Assembly: GCF_001644035.1 (NCBI RefSeq)
Contig: NZ_LUUG01000064.1
Coordinates: forward strand, 33,075 to 97,074
Direction of reading: 5' to 3'
From: Methylomonas methanica
GTDB taxonomy: Bacteria > Pseudomonadota > Gammaproteobacteria > Methylococcales > Methylomonadaceae
DNA length: 64,000 nucleotides
Each line of letters starts with the position of its first letter. Positions within the stretch are counted from its first letter, which is position 1. The notes under the pieces are model-generated. The model was not told the origin of the DNA and did not search any database. It saw only the letters and a list, made by a program, of their open reading frames with translations. The position numbers were made by a program, and so were the translations under genes. This document shows positions 9,421 to 18,122 of the stretch, in pieces.

Positions 9421-9484
9421 ATGCCCAACTATCAAGAAATCCTAAAATTCTGGTTCGAAGAAACACCCCCAAACTCTGGTGGTC
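9421..9484 (+). pseudogene. Truncated start of a DUF924 family gene
   Basis: An ATG at 9421 gives MPNYQEILKFWFEETPP, which matches the N-terminal motif of DUF924 proteins (QEILDFWFGE...P..WW). Restoring one base in the run near 9472 would give KLWW, the expected continuation. The match then stops within about 10 bases, where a short GGGCA repeat begins. Only about 21 codons remain, with a frameshift and a 3' truncation. No remainder is found beyond the repeat. Confidence 0.6.
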
Positions 9485-9494
9485 AGTCGCGTAG

Positions 9495-9562
9495 GATGGG
9501 CACGGCTTTTATGCCCAAGCGGAATCAAACGGTGGGCAGAAAAGCTTTGCCCACCCTACGCC
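9495..9562 (+). repeat. Short GTAGGATGGGCA-type dispersed repeat, copy 2
   Basis: Contains GATGGGCACGGCTTTTATGC, AAACGGTGGGCAGAAAAGC and TTTGCCCACCCTACGCC, forming an imperfect hairpin. It is related to 9040-9110; a similar GTAGGGTGGATAAGCGCAGC string ends the window at 64000. Confidence 0.6.
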
Positions 9563-9618
9563 TACGCCTGTGCTATCAGAAAATAAACCAGGTTTCTTTG
9601 AAATTGTGGACGGATTTT

Positions 9619-9840
9619 CTCCCGTATGCCACGCCGAGCACCGGCGCTTTTGAACGGACAAATCGGCAGGATTGCCGATTTGTATGCGCAGTACTCGAAA
9701 GGCGAGGTATACGGATGTATCGAGTGAGCAGTCCTTGGAGCGTCGCAGGGCGAAAACCAGGGATGGCTTTCGTAGTGAAAGTATCTCGGCTGTCGGTCCG
9801 AGACCCGACATAAAAATCAGCCGTCGCGCCGGCGACACAA
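9619..9840 (+). repeat. ~220 bp dispersed repeat, copy C (diverged and shorter)
   Basis: It starts CTCCCGTATGCCACGCCGAG and ends CGTCGCGCCGGCGACACAA, like copy B. The middle is replaced by unrelated sequence (about 9662-9760) and the right-hand end is well kept. Confidence 0.75.
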
Positions 9841-9912
9841 TCAATCAGTGGAACTTTTGTACCCTGAACGGCGGAAAAGAAGCTTGTACGTTTCGCGACA
9901 ATAATGCCAAGC

Positions 9913-10446
9913 TCAGTTTTGCGTCGGCTCAGACTTGGCCGGGGCCGGGTTGGCGCTTCGTTTTGCCGTGAATTCAATAGGCACATGCGCCGAATAACCG
10001 CCTTCGGTTTGCATCACGAATGTAATTTCATCGCCGACCATTTTGCCTTGATAACGATGGATAGCCTCTTGTATGGGGCCTGAACCCAGCGATTCCGGGG
10101 TTTTGGTAATAAAGCGCAAGCTATCTCCCCTGATCTCGCCTTCCAAGATGCCGTTTAGGCTGCCGGTAAATGTCGCGCTGCCATATAGCTGCGTATCGCT
10201 GCCGGCGAACTTGAAACTCTCTTGATAATTGGCGTTGGGCCAGTCATAGCTGACTTGGGCTTGCCATAGTCCGTTGATTGCCGGCCGCTGCTCGGCGCCG
10301 TTCAACAGATCCATCAGGTTGCGGGTGGCATTGGTAAATGTCGAAAGACCGATAACCAGTGTGCTGACTGCGATCAACAATGACAGCACCGGGTTGTTTC
10401 TGATCCGGGTATTGATTTTGTCCAGGCGGGTTCTTGAGTCGTTCAT
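9913..10446 (-). CDS. Hypothetical single-helix membrane-anchored beta-rich protein
   Basis: 177 aa, not recognised. Residues about 17-40 (PVLSLLIAVSTLVIGLSTF) form one membrane helix, and the remainder (about 55-165) looks like an extracytoplasmic beta domain: GLWQAQVSYDWP, then alternating hydrophobic strands ending with HVPIEFTAKRS. The GxW opening of the soluble domain is also seen in the unrelated 170-aa protein at 20939-21451 (ISGDWYNP), which has the same single-helix plus beta layout. Monocistronic, with repeat copy C just downstream. Function unknown. Confidence 0.6.
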   Translation of the reverse strand: MNDSRTRLDKINTRIRNNPVLSLLIAVSTLVIGLSTFTNATRNLMDLLNGAEQRPAINGLWQAQVSYDWPNANYQESFKFAGSDTQLYGSATFTGSLNGILEGEIRGDSLRFITKTPESLGSGPIQEAIHRYQGKMVGDEITFVMQTEGGYSAHVPIEFTAKRSANPAPAKSEPTQN

Positions 10447-10643
10447 GGTTTTAGTATCCGCGGCATTGGGCGTTTCGGTAGAGGGGAATACGCTGGCTAG
10501 GTTAACGTTTTAGCTGCTACAGAATAAGCGTTTTGGCTGAGGTTTTCTAACTGTTAACGTTTAAGGCGGTGATGCTTCTATAGTGTTCATCACCAAGGGC
10601 TGGTTTCCCGCCTGCCCGGGATCTATGTTAATTATGGGTTGGC

Positions 10644-12140
10644 TTAATGAGTAGACAGCTTTCGCTTCACGCGCTGCCAGCCGATCACTATGCCGCTTAC
10701 GCTAATCAACAGGCCGCCGGCGCTAAACGCTAGCAACAAAATATCCCAGATAGGCCGATTGTTCAGCAACGGCAGCCAGTCCCAACTGTGCAGAAAGGCA
10801 AACAGCCAACGGCTGAGGCGTCTACCGGCATCGAGTGTACTGAAGTTGCCGGTGTAGGGATCCAGATGCAGCCAGGTGCTGGCCGGGTCGGTAAACTCCA
10901 GACGCAGGATCGGCAAGCGTTTGTCGATGTGTCCGGTCATGGTGTGCGCGGCGCGGCTGTAGTAGTAAAAATCGTATTCGCTTAACACGCGTTGCCCGAC
11001 GACTTTACTTTGACCCATAAGCCGTTCCGCTGCGTTTTGCAGCTCCGGCCAGCCTAATTTCTCGAAAACCCGGCCATTAGCCTGTGCCGTCAGGATGCGG
11101 CTGCGGCCCAGGCCGTCAAAGGCGATGTAATAGCCCTGACTGTTTAGTAAGCGCCATTCTATTTCCCGCGCTTGAAAGCCTGCTTCTTGAAAGCGCGCCA
11201 AGGCCTCCGCTACGGATAATGGGAAATAGTGCGGCGAAATTTCTCCGCCCATGTAGGTCTGGAGGTTGGGTTTGGCGGCGGTGGAGTCGAATATTTTCCA
11301 AGGATTCATGGAAAATAATCCGCTCAATATCCAGGTGAAAGCGATCACACCGAATCCTAAACCCAACAAATGATGCCAACGCATCCAGCCGTTGCGGTAT
11401 GGGGTTTTCGCACCGTGCTTGTAATAGCCCTTAAACCGCCAACGCAGTAGGCCAACCGCGATGCCAAGCAGGCTCAATATCGAACCGGCCAGCGCGGTGT
11501 AAATGATGATGTCGGCAGCGTAGTGGTCGAGTGCGCCGCCGCGAAACGGGTACAACCAGTGAATCCAGGCGCCCAGCCAGTTCCAGATGCGTTCGTTGTG
11601 ATTGGCATCGCGTACCACTTCGCCGGTAGTGTTGGAAATATAAAGCAGCGTGCCTTGCTCGTCGTCCATTTGCACGCGGTGTAGCGGGCGATATTCGTCC
11701 AACGCTTTGGAATGCGTCCAGGCATCTTCATTGATACTGTCCAGATAATGGCCGCCGGCTGTCGTCAGAAAACTCGCGGCTGATGCCAGCGCCTGGGCCG
11801 GCGTGACGTGATCGATACGGTTCCCGGTTTCGGCATCGACGGCGATTTTCATTTTGCCGTAAGCAAATATATAACGCGGCGCGCCAGCCACGCTGGTCAA
11901 GCGCACGCTATCCGGGCTTTTGGCTTGGCCAGTAGCGGCCAGTGCTTGCGCCAGGCTGATATGGCAGCGCTCCGCGGCCAAACCAGGCAAGCCGCCGAGT
12001 TTTTCCATCGGTGTAAGTTTGGGGTAGCCGATATACATCATCACTACCCCGGATACGAACCACATAGCCATAAACAGGCATAGCACTATACCGATCCAGC
12101 GATGGCTCAGGTATAGATAGCGCTTGAGCCTGGTGAGCAT
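10644..12140 (-). CDS. PepSY-associated membrane protein, siderophore-reductase type
   Basis: 498 aa with four or more membrane helices; the first follows HRWIGIVLCLFMAMWFVSG, the usual opening of PepSY_TM proteins, and LDEYRPLHRVQMDDEQGTLLYI fits the PepSY domain. Such proteins sit next to TonB siderophore receptors and are thought to reduce or release iron from imported ferric siderophores (FoxB-like); substrate unknown here. Its ATG overlaps the receptor's stop codon (TAATG), so translation is probably coupled. Confidence 0.85.
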   Translation of the reverse strand: MLTRLKRYLYLSHRWIGIVLCLFMAMWFVSGVVMMYIGYPKLTPMEKLGGLPGLAAERCHISLAQALAATGQAKSPDSVRLTSVAGAPRYIFAYGKMKIAVDAETGNRIDHVTPAQALASAASFLTTAGGHYLDSINEDAWTHSKALDEYRPLHRVQMDDEQGTLLYISNTTGEVVRDANHNERIWNWLGAWIHWLYPFRGGALDHYAADIIIYTALAGSILSLLGIAVGLLRWRFKGYYKHGAKTPYRNGWMRWHHLLGLGFGVIAFTWILSGLFSMNPWKIFDSTAAKPNLQTYMGGEISPHYFPLSVAEALARFQEAGFQAREIEWRLLNSQGYYIAFDGLGRSRILTAQANGRVFEKLGWPELQNAAERLMGQSKVVGQRVLSEYDFYYYSRAAHTMTGHIDKRLPILRLEFTDPASTWLHLDPYTGNFSTLDAGRRLSRWLFAFLHSWDWLPLLNNRPIWDILLLAFSAGGLLISVSGIVIGWQRVKRKLSTH

Positions 12141-14491
12141 TAAAAGTCTACTTTCAATTCCATCATGAAGGTACGTGGCGCCGCGACAAAGAATAGTGGG
12201 GCGTTACCGCCATTACCCCATTCGACGTATTGTTCGTCGGACAGGTTTTTAACCCGCGCGGTGACCGTGGCCTTTGGATTAAATTTCCAGGACAGTTGGG
12301 TATCGAATACCGCATAGGCCGGGGCTTTGATCAGGTTGGCGGTATCCACGAAGCGGTCGCCGACATAGCGTGAGCCGAAATTCCATTGCCAATCGGCATC
12401 GAAATCCCAGGTCAGCCAGGCGTTGGCCACCCATTTGGCGACGTTGGTGGGTCGATTGCCTTTTCTGGACACCGTGCTGGTGCCGACGGTTTGCAGGAAT
12501 TTGTCGTATTGGGCATCGACATAGGCCATGTTGCCTTGTACGCTCCATTCATCGGTGAGTTGCACGCCGATATTGGCTTCCACGCCGCCGGAGGATTGTG
12601 CACCTATGGGTAACTGCCGATTACGGTCCGTTGGATCGGTCATCGATAGGTTTTTGCGTTCGATGTAATAACCTGCCAGCGTTGCCGAGCCTCTGCCGTC
12701 CCAGAAATCGAATTTGGTGCCCACCTCCGCCTGCCGGCCCGTGGTGAGATCGAAGTCTTGCAGCGCAGCGAAGGTGCCGGTGGTCAAAATGCCGGACGGC
12801 GGATCGGCTGCGGTGCTGTATTGGGCATACACATTAAAGGTGGAAGTGATGTCATACATCAACGCCGCCCGCCAGGTCACAGCAGTCCAGCGCCGACCGA
12901 AAGCGGCAGGGTTGGTGGCGGTCGGCGGCACGAACGAGGTACGTAGATTTTTTGCATCCAGACGAATATCGTCAACCCGCACGCCGGTGATCAGATTAAG
13001 ATCGGGCACCAGGGTCAGGCGGTTTTCGGCATAGCCGGCCACGGTATACAGCTCGTTGCGGGCGTTGGAGATTGGTCCGGTGGCTAAAGGGTTGTCGTAG
13101 TAGGTGCCGGTGCTGAAATTATATGGATCGACGACACTCACAGTGCCAGACGAGCTTTCCATGCTGGGGGCGCGAGTTTGTTTGTTGTAGGCGATATCGA
13201 CGCCGGCGGATATTTTGGAGGGTAGGCTAAACCAATTGGTGCTGTGCACGATTTCGAAACGGTTGCCGACCAAGGCTTGGTCGTGATTCACTGCAAACGA
13301 CAGGTTGCGGGTGATCCGGGAGTTGGTGCTGTTCCAATCGTAACCTTCAACGTTCAGGTATTGGCGATCCGCTTTGTAATAATAAAAGGTGTTTTTGAAT
13401 TGGGTGTTATCGGATAGCTGATAATCGACAATATCGCGTAACCAGAACACCTGCTGATCGAATACCGAGCCGGTGGCGTTATAGTTTTTAAAGCGGGTGC
13501 CAGGGTCTGTCTGGCCTTCCATAGGCCCTAAGCCCTCGCTGCCCCAAGGGACGATTCTGCCGTTCACAACCGGATTGAGTACCGGCGTGCCCCAGTAAGA
13601 GTCCCGGTCTTCCATCTGATGCTCAAAGGCGATGGTATGCGACAGTTTGGAGGTGATGTCGCTCAACAAGGAAAACGACATCACGCCGGAATCGGCTTCC
13701 GTGTTGTCGATATAACCCTCGGACCCCAAATAGCTGATGTCGGCTTGCAGCCAGTTATCGGTATTGCCCAGTTGGCCATTGAAACCATAGGAAGCTCGGC
13801 GGTTTAAATACTCACCAAGTGAGACCAATCCGTGGTGTTCATCCGGACCGCGATGCGCGATTTTGCTGACATAGTTGACCGAGCCGCCTACCGCACCTTG
13901 ACCGTATAAGAATGTAGACGGTCCGCCCAACACCTCCACTCTGTCGGTAATCCAGCTGTCGATGGGCCGAGCGGCAACCACATCGTATTGCACGGTAATG
14001 CCGTTAAATAACTGGGTGATTTGCGCGCCGGTAAAGCCGCGCATCGACACAGAACCTGCCGAGCCGGGTTGTGAAGACACCAGAATACCCGGTGCTTTTT
14101 CCAAGGCTTCCTGCGTAGTCTGTGCGCCGCGTTTTTCGAAAGTAGCTCTATCAATGATGGTGATCGAAGCCGGCGTCTCGCGGGGCGTCAGACCCAAGCG
14201 GCTGCCGGTGGCGGCTTCGGTATCGAGCTGCGGTTTTTGGTTGGGCGGATTTAGCGGCACCGAGCCGGCTACGGTTACGGTGTCCAGCGTAGTGGCTGAG
14301 TCGCTGGTTTGTGTTTGGCTAACGGCTTTGGTGGTTTTGTTTTTGCTGCTTGTTTCGCCAGCCTTTAGATCGTCGATTGGCGATGGCTCAGCGGCGTGAG
14401 CGATGCCGTGCAGCGTCAAAAGCAACGCGGCGACGCCGGCCAGTTGGCTGGTTTGCGTAACTGGAAAATCCTGTAACTTGGTTTTTTTCAT
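12140..14491 (-). CDS. TonB-dependent siderophore receptor
   Basis: 783 aa outer-membrane receptor. A signal peptide (about 1-33, ending GIAHAAEP) is followed by a Thr/Ser-rich linker, then the plug with SRLGLTPRETPASITIIDRA and GILVSSQPGSAGSVSMRGFT, then a 22-strand barrel ending in Phe (MMELKVDF), as expected for BAM insertion. The plug wording and VEVLGGPSTFLYGQGAVGGSVNY fit the ferrichrome/ferric-siderophore (FhuA/FhuE/FpvA-like) group. It lacks the N-terminal STN signalling domain, so surface signalling through a sigma factor is not expected. First gene of a pair with the PepSY protein. I looked for a Fur box in the upstream 150 bases and saw no convincing one. Confidence 0.93.
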   Translation of the reverse strand: MKKTKLQDFPVTQTSQLAGVAALLLTLHGIAHAAEPSPIDDLKAGETSSKNKTTKAVSQTQTSDSATTLDTVTVAGSVPLNPPNQKPQLDTEAATGSRLGLTPRETPASITIIDRATFEKRGAQTTQEALEKAPGILVSSQPGSAGSVSMRGFTGAQITQLFNGITVQYDVVAARPIDSWITDRVEVLGGPSTFLYGQGAVGGSVNYVSKIAHRGPDEHHGLVSLGEYLNRRASYGFNGQLGNTDNWLQADISYLGSEGYIDNTEADSGVMSFSLLSDITSKLSHTIAFEHQMEDRDSYWGTPVLNPVVNGRIVPWGSEGLGPMEGQTDPGTRFKNYNATGSVFDQQVFWLRDIVDYQLSDNTQFKNTFYYYKADRQYLNVEGYDWNSTNSRITRNLSFAVNHDQALVGNRFEIVHSTNWFSLPSKISAGVDIAYNKQTRAPSMESSSGTVSVVDPYNFSTGTYYDNPLATGPISNARNELYTVAGYAENRLTLVPDLNLITGVRVDDIRLDAKNLRTSFVPPTATNPAAFGRRWTAVTWRAALMYDITSTFNVYAQYSTAADPPSGILTTGTFAALQDFDLTTGRQAEVGTKFDFWDGRGSATLAGYYIERKNLSMTDPTDRNRQLPIGAQSSGGVEANIGVQLTDEWSVQGNMAYVDAQYDKFLQTVGTSTVSRKGNRPTNVAKWVANAWLTWDFDADWQWNFGSRYVGDRFVDTANLIKAPAYAVFDTQLSWKFNPKATVTARVKNLSDEQYVEWGNGGNAPLFFVAAPRTFMMELKVDF

Positions 14492-14812
14492 TGTTTATAG
14501 TCAGGTATTTAAAAGTGATAAGGCTTTTCCGAGTCAGCAAGTAGTGTGCCCATATCCGAAGCACTGGAATGGCAGGGAGCGCGGTAGCTAGGGTACTAAT
14601 TTTTTAATTAAACTATGTTTGGTAAGTGAGGTGGTTTGCGGCATATGGCTTAATTCGCAAGCTTGAAGCTAATTCGGTGAGTGAGTGTGGGGAATGAGGC
14701 TTGGCCGATATTGGATTTAAAGCCTGCCGGCCGGCAATGCTAAAATGTCGCTCAGGCCGGCGCTGTGGTAAAACGCCAATATCTAAAATTTAGCTAAACC
14801 TCGGATTCAAGC
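14492..14812. other. Divergent intergenic region, siderophore receptor / OFA transporter
   Basis: 321 bases holding both promoters. Contains an AT-rich patch (ACTAATTTTTTAATTAAACT, near 14596) and GC-rich GCCGGCCGGC near 14729. No clear Fur box, repeat or gene. Confidence 0.4.
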
Positions 14813-16207
14813 ATGTCGGGATTTTTTTCCAAACAACATAGCGTCGCTCAGCCCGGCTATAGCCGTTGGTTGGTGCCGCCGGCGGCTCTGTCGGTGCATT
14901 TGTGCATCGGCCAAGCCTACGCATTTAGTGTGTTTAACGATCCGTTGACGCGAGTGATAGGTGTCGCTAGTTCCGCGCCGGACGATTGGAAGCTGACTAC
15001 CTTGGGCTGGATCTTCAGCTTGGCGATTGTGTTTTTAGGTTTGTCGGCGGCATTCGGCGGTAAATGGCTGGAAAAAGTCGGGCCACGCTTGACCATGTTC
15101 GTCGCGGCTTGCTGCTTTGGCGGCGGCTTTTTGATCTCCGCGCTGGGTGTGCACCTGCACGAAATCTGGTTGATTTATCTGGGTTACGGGGTCATCGGCG
15201 GTATCGGTTTGGGTTTGGGCTATGTGTCGCCGGTATCGACTTTGATCAAATGGTTTCCGGATCGGCGCGGTATGGCGACCGGGATGGCCATCATGGGTTT
15301 CGGCGGCGGCGCGATGATAGGCGCGCCCTTGTCGGTGCTGCTGATGGATCATTTCAAATCGGCCGAATCGGTCGGGGTCGTGCAAACTTTTCTGGTGATG
15401 GGCGGGCTGTATTTTTGTTCGATGCTGATAGGCGCGCTGACCATCCGTATCCCCCCGCCGAATTGGCAACCGGCGGGATGGACGCCGCCGCTGGTGCAAA
15501 ACAAAATGATCACCGACAAGCATGTGCATATCGACCAAGCCCTGAAAACCCCGCAATTTTATTTGCTGTGGCTGGTGTTGTGCCTGAATGTGACGGCCGG
15601 CATTGGCGTGTTGGGGCAGGCCTCGGTGATGATACAAGAGATGTTTAAAGGTTCGGTAACGCCGGCTTCGGCGGCCGGTTTCGTCGGTTTGCTGAGCTTG
15701 TTTAACATGGGTGGGCGGTTTTTCTGGTCGTCGGCTTCGGATTACCTAGGCCGTAAAAACACCTACTTTATTTTTTTCGCAGTCGGCGCTGGCTTGTATT
15801 CCACGATACCCACCATGGGTATGACCGGCAATATGGCGTTGTTCGTGCTCTTGTACGCCTTGATCATGAGCATGTACGGCGGCGGTTTTTCGACGATTCC
15901 GGCTTATTTGGCGGATATTTTCGGCACCCGTTTCGTTGGCGGCATACACGGCCGCTTGCTGACGGCCTGGTCCACCGCCGGGGTGTTGGGGCCGGTGTTG
16001 GTCAATTACATCCGCGAATATCAAATAAGCCAGGGCGTAGCAAAGGCCGATGCCTACAACGTGACCATGTACATCATGGCCGGACTATTGGTGGTGGGCT
16101 TTATCGCCAATCTGTCGATCCGCCCGGTACATGAGAAACATCATATGAAACACGGCGATTTCGACGAGCTGGATGGTATTTATCCGGCCGATGATGCCGA
16201 TCATTAA
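14813..16207 (+). CDS. MFS transporter, oxalate/formate antiporter (OFA) family
   Basis: 464 aa, 12 predicted membrane helices. It has the OFA-type N-terminus (SRWLVPPAALSVHLCIGQAY), GYGVIGGIGLGLGYVSPVST, KWFPDRRGMATGMAIMGFGG and, in the second half, GRFFWSSASDYLGRKNTYF. OFA members exchange small carboxylates such as oxalate, formate or lactate; the substrate cannot be told from sequence. The C-terminal tail is charged and His/Asp-rich (HEKHHMKHGDFDELDG). A 42-aa membrane protein gene follows 18 bases later and is a known companion of this transporter type. Confidence 0.9.
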   Translation: MSGFFSKQHSVAQPGYSRWLVPPAALSVHLCIGQAYAFSVFNDPLTRVIGVASSAPDDWKLTTLGWIFSLAIVFLGLSAAFGGKWLEKVGPRLTMFVAACCFGGGFLISALGVHLHEIWLIYLGYGVIGGIGLGLGYVSPVSTLIKWFPDRRGMATGMAIMGFGGGAMIGAPLSVLLMDHFKSAESVGVVQTFLVMGGLYFCSMLIGALTIRIPPPNWQPAGWTPPLVQNKMITDKHVHIDQALKTPQFYLLWLVLCLNVTAGIGVLGQASVMIQEMFKGSVTPASAAGFVGLLSLFNMGGRFFWSSASDYLGRKNTYFIFFAVGAGLYSTIPTMGMTGNMALFVLLYALIMSMYGGGFSTIPAYLADIFGTRFVGGIHGRLLTAWSTAGVLGPVLVNYIREYQISQGVAKADAYNVTMYIMAGLLVVGFIANLSIRPVHEKHHMKHGDFDELDGIYPADDADH

Positions 16208-16225
16208 GCAAGGCAGGGGCAATCC

Positions 16226-16354
16226 ATGAATAACTCTGAATCGAGTAAATCTTCCAGCCCCTGGCTGTTGGCTGTATTTTGGCTTTATGTGCTGATTCCG
16301 CTCAGTTGGGGCGTGTGGTCTACGTTGAAAAAAGCCTTGGCCTTGTTCGGCTGA
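16226..16354 (+). CDS. MFS transporter small subunit (42 aa)
   Basis: A 42-codon gene, ATG at 16226 with AGGGGC upstream. The product begins MNNSESSKSSSPWLLAVFWL and has one membrane helix containing IPLSWGVWSTLKKALALF. The pattern W..A.FWLYVLIPLSWGVW.T..KA..LF is that of the small protein found directly after OFA-family transporter genes and annotated as an MFS transporter small subunit. Its role is thought to be assembly or stability of the transporter; that is from family knowledge. The gene ends four bases before the stop codon of the convergent gene. Confidence 0.8.
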   Translation: MNNSESSKSSSPWLLAVFWLYVLIPLSWGVWSTLKKALALFG

Positions 16355-16357
16355 GGT

Positions 16358-17527
16358 TTAATCCGGCTGTTTGGTGATAAATTCGTAGGCACCCACATCA
16401 AGCGCTCCTTGTTGCCGGCGTTTTTCGCTGCCGTACGGATGACGGTAAACAAATTGCGGATCAAGTGGAAACCCGTTGGCGGCAAATCCGGGCGAGATGC
16501 CTTGATCGATTGCCGGGGCGTCTGACTTCAGGCGGTAATCGTAACTTGCCGGATCGCTTAACACATTTGTCGTAGCCCTTAGGTCGTGGTTTTCCAGGTT
16601 GGGACCAAGCAGTTCGGTGGCTTCGCCTATCAACAGATTGTTGATTAACATCGCTGTCGCAATACTGTGATTATTCAGAAACGAGCCGCCGGGGTGGTCG
16701 TTGACGAAGGTGTTGTTTATTAGATACAGCTGTTGATTCGGCTGGGTTTGATTGTGTTCGGCGGCAAATGCCAGCATCGCCGTATTTTCGGTGTTTGCAC
16801 CTTGATGAAACAGATTGCCGATCAGATAGCCAACGCCGCCATCGGGTAAATCCACCAGATAGCTGGAGCCGTTACGCTCGTCGGTTATGCGATTGTAAAG
16901 AATATAGTTTTCCCTGGCCCGCGATTTGACGTTATGGCCGGTACTGGCATCGTGGACATAAGAGTTCCGCAGGGTAAAACGGCGGATATTGCCGATGTAG
17001 ATGTTATGGCCCAGTTTGCCGTAGCGCGGATAATCGACGGTATTGTCGTTAAACTCCGAATATTCAATCAGAATCGCGCTGTTTGCATTGAAGCCGGTCA
17101 AGATGCCCATCTGGTTGTGATGGAAATGACAGTTCTTCATAGTCAGATTAGTACCCTCGAATCGAATGCCGGCAGCATTCAGAGCCGGCGCGGTGGCGCC
17201 TGAGAGTTCGATATTCTCAACGACGATGTCGTTGCCTTTTAATACCCAAATAGCTTTGTCTTCCGCTGATTTGCCGAGCGCATCCAGATGGGCGGCGCCT
17301 CCCACACCGCGTAGGGTCAGGCCATGCTGCGGCCAGCTGCCGACATCGCCCTGATATAGCCCGGCATCGATGCTGACTATATCGCCGTCTTTGGCCAGTT
17401 TCGCAGCAGCGCTAGGCAGTTTAAGCGCGCGCTGCGGGCCGACTTGCCATTCGGTGCTGTGCGCAGGGAGGGCCAGCAGCAAACTAAAAACACCTATCAA
17501 ACACCCCGAAAAAATCAAGCGATGCAT
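16358..17527 (-). CDS. Exported right-handed parallel beta-helix protein
   Basis: 389 aa from the ATG at 17527, chosen because AGGAG lies five bases upstream and the signal peptide (MHRLIFSGCLIGVFSLLLAL, cleavage near AHST) starts there; a GTG further upstream is less likely. The rest reads as stacked beta-helix coils with repeated hydrophobic/Asn patterns (IVVENIELSGA, LTMKNCHFHHNQMG, ILIEYSEFNDN, RFTLRNSYVHDAS), typical of PbH1 repeats in polysaccharide lyases and mannuronan epimerases. No specific catalytic motif recognised. Likely acts on or binds a polysaccharide outside the inner membrane. Confidence 0.8.
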   Translation of the reverse strand: MHRLIFSGCLIGVFSLLLALPAHSTEWQVGPQRALKLPSAAAKLAKDGDIVSIDAGLYQGDVGSWPQHGLTLRGVGGAAHLDALGKSAEDKAIWVLKGNDIVVENIELSGATAPALNAAGIRFEGTNLTMKNCHFHHNQMGILTGFNANSAILIEYSEFNDNTVDYPRYGKLGHNIYIGNIRRFTLRNSYVHDASTGHNVKSRARENYILYNRITDERNGSSYLVDLPDGGVGYLIGNLFHQGANTENTAMLAFAAEHNQTQPNQQLYLINNTFVNDHPGGSFLNNHSIATAMLINNLLIGEATELLGPNLENHDLRATTNVLSDPASYDYRLKSDAPAIDQGISPGFAANGFPLDPQFVYRHPYGSEKRRQQGALDVGAYEFITKQPD

Positions 17528-17735
17528 GCCGGCTCCTGGTGTGGACACCTCTAAAGTTGATTAAACCTAAGCTGTATATTCTGTCCGGTCGCGTGGCCCG
17601 TTACAAATGTGCAGGACTGAACTTGAAATATTTAAAGTAATACTTGACCCAGATGAGAGTATTATCCTGCCATCAGGCATATTTGCCAGACCTACGACTT
17701 GATTATAAGAATAGCTAGACGCTACTGGAGGACAC

Positions 17736-18092
17736 ATGGCTTCACTTGATATGCAAGGGGCTTACGATTTGAGCAATGCCAAAATCAACGAACTAATCAC
17801 CGAAAGCGCCGAGGGCAATTACGCCTTGGGCATCATCAATCAGAAAACCAATAAATTTGTCGTCAAATACGTCGGCCGTTCGGAAACCGATTTGAATGCC
17901 CGCTTGAAACAACATGTGGGCAGGTATCCCAAATTTAAGTTTAGTTATGCCGCATCGCCCAAGGCCGCGTTCGAAAAAGTTTGCCGAAACTACCATGATT
18001 TCGGCGGCTCGAAAAAACTGCTGAATCACGTACACCCGACGCGGCCAGCGGATGTCGATTGGAAGTGCCCTTGCTGCAACGCGTTCGATTGA
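17736..18092 (+). CDS. Small GIY-YIG-like protein
   Basis: 118 aa with an excellent ribosome site (CTGGAGGACACATG). Residues about 27-95 resemble a GIY-YIG nuclease fold: GNYALG takes the place of GIY, KYVGRS that of YIG plus Arg, DLNARLKQHVG supplies the Arg/His helix and AFEKVCRNYHDFGG a possible catalytic Glu. The C-terminus has CPCC, a possible metal site. The GIY motif itself is degenerate, so catalytic activity is uncertain. Nothing around it hints at homing or restriction. Stand-alone small members of this type exist but have no settled function. Confidence 0.6.
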   Translation: MASLDMQGAYDLSNAKINELITESAEGNYALGIINQKTNKFVVKYVGRSETDLNARLKQHVGRYPKFKFSYAASPKAAFEKVCRNYHDFGGSKKLLNHVHPTRPADVDWKCPCCNAFD

Positions 18093-18122
18093 GCTTTTGC
18101 GCCGAGTATTTTCAAACCGTGG

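Noticed and set aside
9131..9986. Several 70-136 codon frames between the Abi_C gene and the 177-aa gene
   Set aside because: All lie in repeat copies B and C; the peptides are repeat translations with no start signals.
14492..14650. Possible Fur box in front of the siderophore receptor
   Set aside because: Searched both strands by eye for GATAATGATTATC-like sequence; only unrelated AT-rich sequence is present.
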